The notes under the pieces are model-generated. The model saw only the letters and a program-made list of their open reading frames with translations, made no database searches and was not told where the DNA came from. A stretch of 64,000 nucleotides of DNA from Pteria penguin (Eukaryota; Mollusca; Bivalvia; Pterioida; Pteriidae), in the NCBI GenBank assembly GCA_035048485.1, contig CM068589.1, forward strand, positions 8,963,869-9,027,868, written 5' to 3'. A program made the position numbers and the translations under genes. Below are positions 37,866 through 48,541 of the stretch, one piece after another (position 1 is the stretch's first letter; every line of letters starts with the position of its first letter).

Positions 37866-37954
37866 TTTCTATAAATCAATTTTCTAACACTCAAGACCAT
37901 CTAACGTAAATTTTGTAGAAATGCCAGAACTAAAACAAAAACAACCATTTATTG

Positions 37955-38000
37955 AAACGCATTGGTGACGTCCGCCATCTTTGTTTACATCTGTTGCTGC
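37955..38000. promoter_or_regulatory. Candidate bidirectional promoter patch
   Basis: On the minus strand: AAAGATGGCGG (YY1-like), then GACGTCA around 37966-37972 (CRE-like) and CCAAT at 37961-37965, within a locally CpG-richer stretch. Such clusters are typical of compact TATA-less promoters. Short frames diverge on both sides. Confidence 0.35.
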
Positions 38001-38027
38001 TTGGGGTATCACCTTGAAGACAAGTAA

Positions 38028-38186
38028 ATGGTCGCGTATGAAAATATCGAAGATGTCAAAGTCAGACTACGTAACTGTAAAGTCGCTTCTGTCCTTGTTG
38101 CAGGTGGAACCGTGTCCTTCTTGATTATTTCAACTGCGAGCTACAGGAGTTGGAAGAGAAATTTCCATGTTCAATGTATATCTTAG
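38028..38186 (+). CDS. Small 52-residue protein with one predicted membrane segment
   Basis: ATG at 38028 opens a frame to TAG at 38184-38186. It starts MVAYENIEDVKVRLRNCK, then has a hydrophobic stretch VASVLVAGGTVSFLIISTA followed by positive charges (RSWKRN), the pattern of a small single-pass membrane protein. A second ATG at 38052 in another frame (MSKSDYVTVKSLLSLLQ) overlaps, so the true frame is uncertain. A 17-A run starts five bases after the stop, which could mark a processed copy. I do not recognise the family. Confidence 0.3.
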   Translation: MVAYENIEDVKVRLRNCKVASVLVAGGTVSFLIISTASYRSWKRNFHVQCIS

Positions 38187-38194
38187 TGCAAGAA

Positions 38195-39000
38195 AAAAAA
38201 AAAAAAAATCTGTGAAAAAATTCATTTTGAATTTTTTAAAAGAGTTCGTATATTTCACAAACTCTATAAATGCCTGCTGCATTCCAAATTATTACTTGCC
38301 ATAATTAAGGATGTTCTTTGGTGACCTCATGTTTTAAAAAAAAGTATCAAACTTTTTGGATGACTTAGTTTTTTTTTTTCAATATCATGCCCAGGTGGAC
38401 AAATTAAACATATAAAATGAATAGGTTAGTGCAGACTTAAAGAAAATATTGCGCTTCAAAGATACACCCTTGTTGAAATAAGAAATTTTAATAAAAATTA
38501 CCTATTTCCATCAGAAATTTATCCCAAATCCATATTCTTTGACAAGAATACCTTAATATTACTTTATTTCATGGAAATTGATAATAATTTGTGAATTAAG
38601 ACAACTTTTACATTAAATAAATCATCATTTCTATAAATAAACAGCAAGATTCTACTAAAATTATACAAAATATGACACAAATATAACATGTTATTTCAAC
38701 ACAAATATCAGTGTCAAGGAAAAACATGTATCAAACTTTTAATGAAATTGCTAATACAGATAATCACATAACTGCTTATTTTGAAGAGAAAAAAGTATGG
38801 GGTAGTGTGCATTGCAACAAAGATTTTAGCCATTTTGTGACCCCCCCCCCTCCTTATCCAGCCTATATCTAATTTATTCAACACTTATTTATATTGAAAT
38901 GCATATTATTCAATCAGTGATTCTAAAACTTACATATCTAATTTATTACATAACAAATAATAATAAAATAAACACAATTTATTGATATTCAATAAATATT
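38195..39000. other. No gene seen
   Basis: Low-complexity AT-rich sequence with A and T runs and a C run near 38839. Confidence 0.4.
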
Positions 39001-39019
39001 TGATGTTATACGCTACAAA

Positions 39020-40300
39020 AGTGACTTTTCATCAGCTTTTGAACAAATGTATGCAATGCAACCTTGACCTTACACATATGACCTTGGGCCAATGTCATGA
39101 ACAACATTTTGTCACAGCAAAATTTAACAAAAACATTATGTAGATTCATGTTAGAAGTAGAAACATATGACCCATACGCCAATTGAAAAATACTATGACC
39201 CATTTTGAATTTGCCCTTTTATTGTTTGAATCCAAAATCAATAGGGCTTGAGTAGTGTTTTCTAAAGAGAAAAATATTGTCCCAGTCTGTCATTGACCTT
39301 TGGACTTATTTAAATAGGACTTTTTCTCGCACCAAGGCGATCACACATACATATCAATATGTGTTTGTGAAACATGAATACCCCCTGTTTCAACCAAATC
39401 TGAAACAGCCATTCTTTGAATAAAGAACACAGTCAAGGACACCAGGTCAATGACCTTGTTGTCATTCAAAAGATTTTCATGGTTTGAGTATACATGCCAA
39501 ATATGAAGATTTTATTTCTTACTGTTCAAAATTATGGCCAAGATTATTAAAGGTATTGGCCACAGGGTCACAGACAGACAGGCCAAAAACTAGATTCCCC
39601 TGACTTTCATTCCAGAAGCAGGAAACCATCTTCCTAGCTGCAAATGAAAAAGAGGAAGTCTGGAATAACATTGAAGGACAGACAGAGAGACTGAAACCAG
39701 TACACCCCTCTCCACATTATTGGTGTGCTTATGAATGTTCAATTTTTTATAATTATAACAAGAATTGTTGCCATGGGTCAGACACAAATACCCCCGCCGG
39801 TTCAAGATATATGAAAAATTGTTGTTCAGAATTGAAATTGTGAAATCCATGAGAGCCTCCACACCATTTACCTCTATCAATGTACAGTACACTTGACCTT
39901 TGGACCTCAAAATTGATAGGGATATTCTTCGTCACTTTGGGAGAGGACCATCCTCATCCCATGGGGAGTCTATATGTGTGATATTGTGACTCTAAGACAA
40001 AAACTTACACGTAAGAGCCTGGAAATAATGTCGCTATATTAATGTTCAGTACATTTGACCTCTAACCTTTTGTGTCATGGGGAGTCTGTATGTATAGTTT
40101 AATGAAACTTAGATTAATCCTACATTATCGCATGAAGTATTACATTGCATTACAACATTTATGTCTCTCGCCCTTACATCTTACGTCTGCTTACCAAATG
40201 ACCTTGAACTTTGACCCTCTAAGAAATATCAATATAACAAGTATGAAATATACTGGAAAGACAAGGATTTGGACAAAGAAAGGACACAGAGTTAAAGAGC
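39020..40300. repeat. Diffuse 'ccttgacctttgacc' repeat region
   Basis: Recurring 'tgaccttg', 'gaacaac', 'catgccaaatatgaa' and 'ggtcacagacagacaggcca' phrases, and 'gacacaaatacccccgc' at 39781. These are typical of old tandem or interspersed repeats in bivalve DNA. Similar phrases occur at 44380-44640 and 55735-56010. No gene is supported. Confidence 0.55.
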
Positions 40301-40356
40301 TCTTTACTCATCCTTCACACAAGATGCAGAGGTCCATATGACTTGTATTTTGTACT

Positions 40357-40638
40357 TTGTGTGGCCTAGTGGATAAGGTGCTAGGCTAGTGATCAAGAGG
40401 TCCCAGGTTCAACTTCCACCTTTGGCGCACCGTTGTTCTCTCTTTCAAATGTGACAGTAAAAACGGAGGTCCTGTGACATGGTAGGTGTGGCACGTAAAA
40501 GGTCCCTCACTGCTTCAGATGGGTCCGTAATGCAAAGGTCTAAATTTGTATGCAATGCATCAGGGAGATGCCGTCACCATATACAAGAAATAACCGTGGA
40601 GTGACGTAAAACAACATTCAATCAATCAATAAATCAAC
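40357..40638 (+). mobile_element. tRNA-derived SINE, copy 2 (most complete)
   Basis: Head 'gtggcctagtggataaggtg', with A-box and a B-box-like 'ggttcaact'. The body carries 'gacagtaaaaacggaggtcc', 'gtggcacgtaaaaggtccct', 'cactgcttcagatgggtcc' and 'tgtatgcaatgcatcag'. The tail is 'attcaatcaatcaataaatcaa'. Body shared with the copies at 13053 and 49315. Confidence 0.85.
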
Positions 40639-40770
40639 CTTTGTCAATTGAGCTGAAAAGGAGGACATAAATGACAATGGAATTAATACATATTCATTAA
40701 GGTTCATTATATATCATTTCTTTGAAGTGTTCTGCTATGGCATGTATAATTCTTGATGAATTTGTCACTC

Positions 40771-40820
40771 TAGAAGAAAAAAGAGGAGTTACTGGCTCAG
40801 TTATGTGGCAGAAGTCACCA
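40771..40820 (+). repeat. Short shared repeat, copy 2
   Basis: 'agaaaaaagaggagttactg' to 'atgtggcagaagtcacc'. See the copies at 29146 and 51075. Confidence 0.75.
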
Positions 40821-40844
40821 TGGAGCTATACAATACATGAATAT

Positions 40845-40978
40845 AAATAATATACTAGAACATATAACACATGACAAAAATATTTGATTGTAGTGCAATT
40901 ACAATTCCGACTTAGGACGGTCATTTAATTTGACAAAAGCCAAACAAATGGTGTGGTTAACCGGTTTACGGGCCCACC
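40845..40978 (-). repeat. B-family PLE 3'-end fragment
   Basis: 'aatatttgattgtagtgcaa', 'gacttaggacggtcattta' and 'ggtgtggttaaccggtttac' match the end of the PLE at 21475-21740. It abuts the truncated C-terminus of the exonuclease pseudogene and supplies its apparent last residues and stop. Confidence 0.7.
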
Positions 40979-41770
40979 TCTAGGACCTTTTCCAGAGTTT
41001 TCAGAGAGCACTTGTCTGATGCCTTCCTCTTCATTCCTGCTAAATGCTAGCTTCAAAGCTGAGTAATTCAAGTTACTTGCAGCAATCTTTTTGCTCATTG
41101 TTAAAGAAATAATCTTTCTTTTAACTAATGGTTGTAAAGTCGGTAAATGTAAAGATGAAATATATACACTTTCATTTGAATGAATTGCTCTTGCAGTTGA
41201 AAATGAGGCTTTCTTCTTTTTTTCATCATCAAATATTAAAGAATTTACGAGTTGTTGAAGATGAATGACATCCTGCAATGCATCCAATGCATCAGCTGGA
41301 TACCCAATCCTTAGGAAAGAATCTACTAACGTCTCTTGGCTATATGAAGGCAAATCAGGATATTGGGCTCGCATAAGAATCTTGGTGTCTAGGAAACCAG
41401 CAACACATGAATTCAAAGCAAAGGGCATTTATCAATACATGGTAATCATAAGATTTTATGTTATGCCCACCAAGAATGATGTTTCCCGACTTGTGTTTGG
41501 TTATGAATTCAAAGAATTCATCTAATGCTGTTGATATGTTTTTGGCTTCAATTGCATTTTCAAAGTGGTACAACTGGCCATTTCTAAGTGTGATTCCAGT
41601 AGCCTGTGCCACACACTGCTGCCATTTGGGTGATATGGGCATTTCGTTCTGAAAAAGAAAGTAACACAAAAAGAATTATTGATTGTAATGTCATAGCAAT
41701 GCAGTTCTATAGAAAATGGCATTGTTGTAAACAAGCATCCAGAGAGTTTAGCTCCCACTAAATTCATGAT

Positions 41771-41935
41771 TGGTTGCTGGAGGTTTTACGTCACTTCAAC
41801 AATATTTTGGCGATATTAGACATGATTGTGGTAGGCAGGAGATAACGACCCCTGAATTGACCCAGAGAGCTTTTGCACAAGTTAAGTGTTTAACCATTTC
41901 AGTATGCCACCTAGTGACCCCCTCAAAATCATTAT
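41771..41935 (+). repeat. SINE-like fragment in the pseudogene intron
   Basis: 'ggaggttttacgtcacttca' 'acaatattttggcgatat' resembles the segment at 43885-44030 and similar bivalve repeats. It sits between exonuclease exons, where a coding block appears to be missing. Confidence 0.45.
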
Positions 41936-43884
41936 GTAAACCCTGTAATGATTAAAACATCATTATGATCACATCATGATGAATATATAAGATTCTTTCT
42001 AAAATGTAAATACAAGTAAGGAGCATCTTATTCCACCATTCTGTGCATGCTCACATTGAAATATAAATTAATTTACCCGATCCTGTTGTTTCGAAATCAC
42101 AAATAATTTCCCTTGTTTCTGTTGGAATGGTATCACAGGGTTCTTCTCTAGGTGGAGGAATTTCAGTGATATCTGATCCTTGAATTTGATGTAAGTCAAC
42201 TCCACTGGAATAGCTTGTGCCTTCCCTTAGCTCAGCTACAGTATTTGACTTATAGCTAGAAATACAAAAAAAAAATGTATTTTTGAAAGATAGAAACAAT
42301 TTGAAGATATAAATACACAACAATATATTTGAATTATGAAGTTATAGTTGGCAATTTTCAATGATGTAAACAAACATTTCATGCTGTGACCTTATGACAT
42401 TGATTCAAAGTCAAACCCACACTTGTGTGTCATTTGCAACTATACTGTTAAAATATTAAAAGGAAGATTATTTGCACAAAATAGTTTAATATTAATGTAC
42501 CTTCTATTTCTGAGCTCAATTCTTCTTCTCTTGTACTGTCTAGTTGAAGCCAAGGCTCTTCTTTTTCTGGCTCTAAGGTCACGCAGGTTTGTCAGTTTCT
42601 TAATATAATAACCAGGGGATATTCCAACTTTTTTTTGTATACCTAAATAAAAATTATAGGGTCTTTAAGAAAGATATGTCCAGTTGTGACAAGTCTTGCT
42701 CAACAACCAACATCAAGGCAAAATATTAGGTTTGCAATAGAATATTATTTAACGATACACCTGGGTGTTATTTTTCACACCCCTCTTTGACTGAGGAGTT
42801 TGAATATGGACAAGCATACTAACATATTGTAAAACATGATTTCTATATGCCGAATTGCTTCGCATGCAGCATAAAGAGCCTATCAGATAAATATCTAAAC
42901 TAAAATTTTATTAATTATTACTTCTAATACGTAACTTTGGCTTTCGTTCTTCTGGGCTACAGCTGAAGCAACCCTGCGGTTCAAGCTTGCAGACCCACTA
43001 TAAAACTGTGTTTTGGGTGCTTTTGATGCAACTGCCTTGTTGAAACCTTCATTTGTCTGTGTGCTCCCTAAATCTGATAATTTATCACTTTGTGCCTTAT
43101 AAGTATTCATAAGACTTCGAAGGGAATTTTTCAATGGAGCATCATCTAGTGGTTTTCCATATGGAAAAGAGGTAAACTTTTGTTTTGGATTCTCCAAATG
43201 GCTACACCAAGAGCTTTGGCACAATGAATGGTCTCCAAATGGATGACGACTTATGGCTTCCAGGCCTTCTTCAATTCCTTTAGTATTATGTTGATTTTGT
43301 GCTAACATGTAGTTTATGTATCTCTGAAGGTACTTGAAAATCTTTGGATTTTGCAGTCTTCCATGTCTCGTTTTTAAGGAGTACAAAGCATTGCCAATAT
43401 TTTTCTTCACATGATTTTTGTCAGATTTTTTCTTGATTTCAGAATTGACGACTTGTCTAATTTTTGATATTGTTGTGGTGTCATCATCAGCTATGATAGT
43501 AGCTATTTCTGCACCTTTTTCTTGGCAGGTCTGCATCATTTCAATTACCATATCTTGCTCCATTGCCTTTGCACTTCCACTCCAATTTAAACAACAATCA
43601 TGTTTCTTTGGTATTTCACCTCTTCGATTTGCATCATCACATGTTTTGCAAAACTTACTCCGCACACTATATCCTACAACTTTGCCTGTTTTAGCTCCTA
43701 TCATTGAACAATGTCCTGAATAAAGAAGAATTGTTGGTAAGATAAAGAGAATACAAATTTGATGTGTTAATTAGTATATCTAGCTCCTTCCTATAACAGG
43801 TAATAACTATAGCAAAGTAAAGCTTTGGGAAAAATAAATATAACTCTCATGTCACATGACATAATAAAAATGATTAATTTCACT

Positions 43885-44035
43885 ACTAGTTGATTGATTG
43901 ATAATTGAGTTTCATGTCGCTTTCATCAATTTTTCAGTGATATCGTGACACGGAAGCAGGAGGTTAACTACCAATCTCTTAAACATAGTGGTGCAATTTG
44001 GGAATCGAACCCTGATCATTTGTACTGTAAGCCAA
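43885..44035. repeat. SINE-like repeat, inverted tail
   Basis: Starts 'ttgattgattgataattgag', the inverse of the (aatc)n SINE tails, and ends 'gggaatcgaaccctgatc', which resembles an inverted tRNA B-box. It is probably an inverted tRNA-derived SINE of another family. Confidence 0.5.
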
Positions 44036-45701
44036 CTCTGCCCCCAAATTCCACTATCATGCAAATCAGATGATTTTCATCATGTATGTGATTGTTTTTT
44101 CATGTGCTGTTTCATAGTTTTATGATTATCAACATTTTCAAAAAGATAAAAGGATTAAAGTGCAAATATCCAATAATAATCTGATAATTTACCAGAAAGA
44201 CTGCCATAGGATCTACCACTTCCTCTCTTCTGCTATCCAGCATCCACACTGTTAAACCATCTGTGCTGTCTTCTCTGAAATTTTCAATATATTTCTAGTT
44301 TGAATAAAGGTGCACAATACAAAGCACAAAGACAAACATAACAGTCTGGGTTTCTGACTATGTTTAATTCCTAAAAAAGTATGTCACAGTCAATTCCACA
44401 AGTATGTATGCCAAATATGAAATCTCTGTTTCTTAATTATATGTATAGTTCAAAACATCTGACAAGTCCAAAAAAGCTAATTTTAACAATAATTTTAATT
44501 TCATTGAAAGATGAGACCTTGAACTTTGACCTTTTAACTCCATAATGTAGAGGTATTTAACTCTGATCATCTTGCATTTACGTATTAAAAACGAGTTATG
44601 TTGAAAACCACTCTGTTGCAGAACCAAAGTGATGACAGACAGCTAGAAGCAGAATAGAAAGCTTATAAACATTTTGTCCAAATTCAAGTATTTTAAGCTC
44701 CACTAAAATAATACCTTCAATTCCTCAGAATAATTCTAGTGTCAATTTTACATACAATTAAAATTGGCTACTGGACACATGTAGTGTTATAAGATTGCAC
44801 ACGTATTATCTCATCAAACTTCACTTATTCTTATCACTACCTACACCTAGTATCAGGTATATATTCCTAAAATATATTGCTGTCGAGAACAAACTCAAAC
44901 GTAAAAATTAACCAGTATGTAGATAGACAGACAGCCAGACAGATAAAGTCATAGGTTGGATTATGTACTATGTAATCTGCCCAACTATTAGTTAACAAAA
45001 TCACCATTTGATAATTAAATAATATCTAAAATGATAACCTTTCTGTTAAGTTCATTTAATCTTTGAGGCATTGTTCTGTGCTGGAGGAAGCAACACTTTC
45101 AATGGAGTGTCCAATCTCTTTCTCTCGTTGATAAAGGAGATAATTAGTGACTGGTGGGATGTTAAGTGCAGATAAAAAACTATTCACTTGGGTTCCAACT
45201 ATACCACTGTGAAATATTGCTTTAAAGAAAAACAAATTAATATTGGTGTTGCTTTTTAAAACATATGCAAAACTTTGATGTTCCTAAGTCATAGGGACTA
45301 TGAAATGAGAATTCTCTACTGAAACTGGAGCTCTTTTGTCTTGAATATTTTTTTTAATAACAGTGGTCAGAAGGAAACAGAGCTCATCAATAACAACTTA
45401 CAAATTCAAATAGCAACCATCAATTATCGCAATGAATACAGATGTATATACAATAGCAAAGCCCGATCTATTTCATTTATAAAGTTATTGTTTTTGTACC
45501 ACGTACACACACATCTGTCAGCACAGATGAAATCATTCATCCTGTCAAGCTTAAGAAATTGGTCTATATACCTTGAAGATGACCACTGTATATGCAAACT
45601 AAACCATTATATAAATGAATTTCTGGCATCTACAGTCTTACATTAGTAGTGACTAGTGATAACAAAGGTTTTGCAATTGAGTGTGGCAGACTGGGACATC
45701 C

Positions 45702-45774
45702 GCCCAGATAGCTCAGCTGTTAGAGCATCTGCCTTGTTGGCGGAAGGTCCTTGGTACGAGTCCCAGTCTGGCCA
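45702..45774 (+). tRNA. tRNA-like sequence (UGU anticodon position), probably a pseudogene or SINE head
   Basis: Acceptor GCCCAGA/TCTGGCC with one mismatch, D-arm GCTC...GAGC, anticodon arm TCTGC-cttgttg-GCGGA, T-arm CTTGG-tacgagt-CCCAG with one mismatch. The loop places TGT at the anticodon (Thr), but position 37 is T rather than a purine, and the T-loop has TACGA instead of TTCGA. Both argue against a working tRNA. Confidence 0.5.
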
Positions 45775-46000
45775 ATGATTTTTCAACCTTCCTGCTACAT
45801 GAGGGATTGCCAGATCCAACTTTAACCACACCCATTACGTAGTTTCATTGTGACCTCACACTTTAAATCATGTATATATACTACAAGTTACACAACTTAC
45901 CCATCGCTAATTTACAATTTGCATCCCAAATTCCTGTGTTATGTCTTTTGCCAGTTGGTATATTGTTGATGAAGTGATATCTTGTATTATAACAGGGAAT

Positions 46001-46500
46001 NNNNNNNNNNNNNNNNNNNNNNNNNNNNNNNNNNNNNNNNNNNNNNNNNNNNNNNNNNNNNNNNNNNNNNNNNNNNNNNNNNNNNNNNNNNNNNNNNNNN
46101 NNNNNNNNNNNNNNNNNNNNNNNNNNNNNNNNNNNNNNNNNNNNNNNNNNNNNNNNNNNNNNNNNNNNNNNNNNNNNNNNNNNNNNNNNNNNNNNNNNNN
46201 NNNNNNNNNNNNNNNNNNNNNNNNNNNNNNNNNNNNNNNNNNNNNNNNNNNNNNNNNNNNNNNNNNNNNNNNNNNNNNNNNNNNNNNNNNNNNNNNNNNN
46301 NNNNNNNNNNNNNNNNNNNNNNNNNNNNNNNNNNNNNNNNNNNNNNNNNNNNNNNNNNNNNNNNNNNNNNNNNNNNNNNNNNNNNNNNNNNNNNNNNNNN
46401 NNNNNNNNNNNNNNNNNNNNNNNNNNNNNNNNNNNNNNNNNNNNNNNNNNNNNNNNNNNNNNNNNNNNNNNNNNNNNNNNNNNNNNNNNNNNNNNNNNNN
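46001..46500. other. Assembly gap (500 N)
   Basis: Exactly 500 undetermined bases, the usual placeholder for a gap of unknown size. Long frames across it are meaningless. It hides the 5' side of the receptor-tail exon at 46501 and possibly more exons of the Mutator pseudogene. Confidence 1.
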
Positions 46501-48503
46501 TGCTGTATGATTATAACAGGACAAACCGGTCTAAAGATATACTAAGCATGGGTGATGCAGTAGGTAAGAAGACATTAATAATTCATTCAATCTATCTGTG
46601 CTTTAGCTTTTAGAATCATGTACTGGAATTAAGCATAATAAGCATACATATCTTGTTATCGGTTGAGTACTTCAGACTATGTATTTAATATGTTGTTTTC
46701 AGTTTATCTATGAACAAATATTAATAGATTATTTTCAGGAATCCTGTTGGTATAAAATATGTTGTAAGGAATGAATCCAATATTAGCAATGGACCGAACG
46801 TTTTTTAATTATTTATTTTTACTGTGTCCATACAAATACTTCAGAAGTGAGTTTTATAGAAAATGTGGGGGCAACATTATGAAGTGACATCATACAAATG
46901 ATTTTGTTGATGACGGCATACGAAACGCTTAGACAATCATATGCACGATTATACGGTAAACTGAAATGATGTAAATATGACAGTAAAAATACTCCTTATA
47001 TGGAATTGTTTGCATACGGTTTAACATTTCATAACAGTGTTTATTCGCCTTTGTACATTAGTTTTATATACCTAACAACAACAATAATAATAATAATTAT
47101 ATATCATAATGTTCATAGTTTAATTACAGTACACGTATCAATAGTAATAGTCAGTAATACACTGTATATAGAAAAATGGATAGATATACCATTTTCATTT
47201 CAGGCCCTGTTCCCAGTGCTAGACAAGGAAGGGAAATGTAATATACATTAATAATTATTCAGAATGCTTCCAATTATCATAACAACATATCACTAGTTTT
47301 ATTTTACTGTACGATATATCAACAGAACTGTATAAAATGAAGAGTGCCTTTTAAAAACTAAAACCCCTCCTTTATATATCGTCTCGTTCCCCTTACCCCT
47401 AAGGTAAGAAACGGCGGTCAGAATGCAGCCGCTTCAACCAGTATTTACTACAAGTTCCGATGACAATCAGAGGAAATAAAGTGCCAACATGTAAAATAAT
47501 AACAAACCTTTTGATATGTGTCCTCAAAATTTCAATTAAGCATGTTTAAAAGCACATACAAATGCACATTCGAACGACACAACTAGCGTACAGTTTTCCC
47601 GCCAGCAATCAATTACAGGTTTATTTGCATAATAGGACATTACCGTGTTTGCTTGAATAAGGCTAGATAGCAGTAGTTCAATGTATGGCTAAAACAAAAA
47701 TAACATTAAATCTTTATTCCATTTTTATGGCTTTAATATTCCCTTTTCTCACAATCTTGACAATCTTGTCATTATACCGATCTTGTTTTGTTTTTTTTTT
47801 TTTACATCCTGCCGATGTTGTATCAACATGGTGACTGGCAAGCAAACGGTTCGTGCGTTTGTTAGTGCCTTTAAAAACGTTTGAAGGCAATTTTGAAGAC
47901 AGATATCAAACGGATACACATTAGTTTACATGTTGGTACTTTACTTTCCTCTGATTATCATCGGAACTTGTAGGAAATCCTAGTTGAAGCTGCTGCATTC
48001 TGACCGTCGTTTCTTACCTTAAGGGAAAGGGAAGCGAGACGATATATAAAAGAGGAAAGGGGTTAGTTTTAAAAAGATACTCTTTATGTAACACAGTGCC
48101 TGTGACACATCTATAGCATATTATATCAAATTATGTATTGCAGCTGCATACAGTCTCTTTCATAACATAATGTTAAAGAATTAATTCATTTCCTAGAAGT
48201 TTCTTACTTTTAAGATATAACAGAATTCATCTGAATATGTATAAAAGGAAAAAGTTTGGGTTGATAGCTCTGAATTTCGAAAATATACATACGGTGTTTC
48301 AAATATGTTCTTTACAGCAGTGCTTACGAAGAATTGGATTTTCATGCAGTTGAAGAAAATATAAATTGCTACAGCAATCTTCAGCATTCAACTGACAACG
48401 AAGGTACGGTAATTATAAATCACAACTCTTAAGGTTTACAAATTATAGGATGTGGTCATCATTAAATTGCAATAATTTGCATAACGTCTTTTTTTTTTTT
48501 TAT

Positions 48504-48541
<38 letters not shown>

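Larger units (their letters stand above)
40979..45933 (-). pseudogene. Mutator-type transposase + exonuclease gene, multi-exon, decayed
   Basis: Exons with GT/AG borders, in transcription order: 45933-45901 (IWDANCKLAM), 45206-45039 (GTQVNSFLSALNIPPV...REKEIGHSIESVA), 44274-44193 (QKRGSGRSYGSLS), 43715-42922 (GHCSMIGAKTGKVVGYSVRS...HDCCLNWSGSAKAMEQDMV...DDDTTTISKI), 42642-42501 (KKVGISPGYYIKKLTN), 42255-42077 (AELREGTSYSSGVD...IICDFETTG), and 41648 onward (ISPKWQQCVAQATGIT...GGHNIKSYDYHVL, then FLDTKILMRAQYPDLPSYSQ and DALQDVIHLQQLV). The first half is the Mutator-like transposase domain of invertebrate genes. DFETTG and HNIKSYD are DEDD exonuclease motifs. Lesions: TAA at 45056-45058, a base loss in exon 3, TAG for the expected Trp at 44233-44235, two extra A in the A8 run at 42631, a frameshift near 41430, a missing block after DFETTG, and a C-terminus cut by a PLE fragment. 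No functional product is expected. Confidence 0.85.

Noticed and set aside
43418..43723. 101-codon plus-strand frame
   Set aside because: Antisense shadow of the Mutator transposase exon.
45907..46545. Frames of ~190-205 codons across the gap
   Set aside because: They consist mostly of undetermined bases. Only the real sequence to the right of the gap (exon at 46501-46563) is used.
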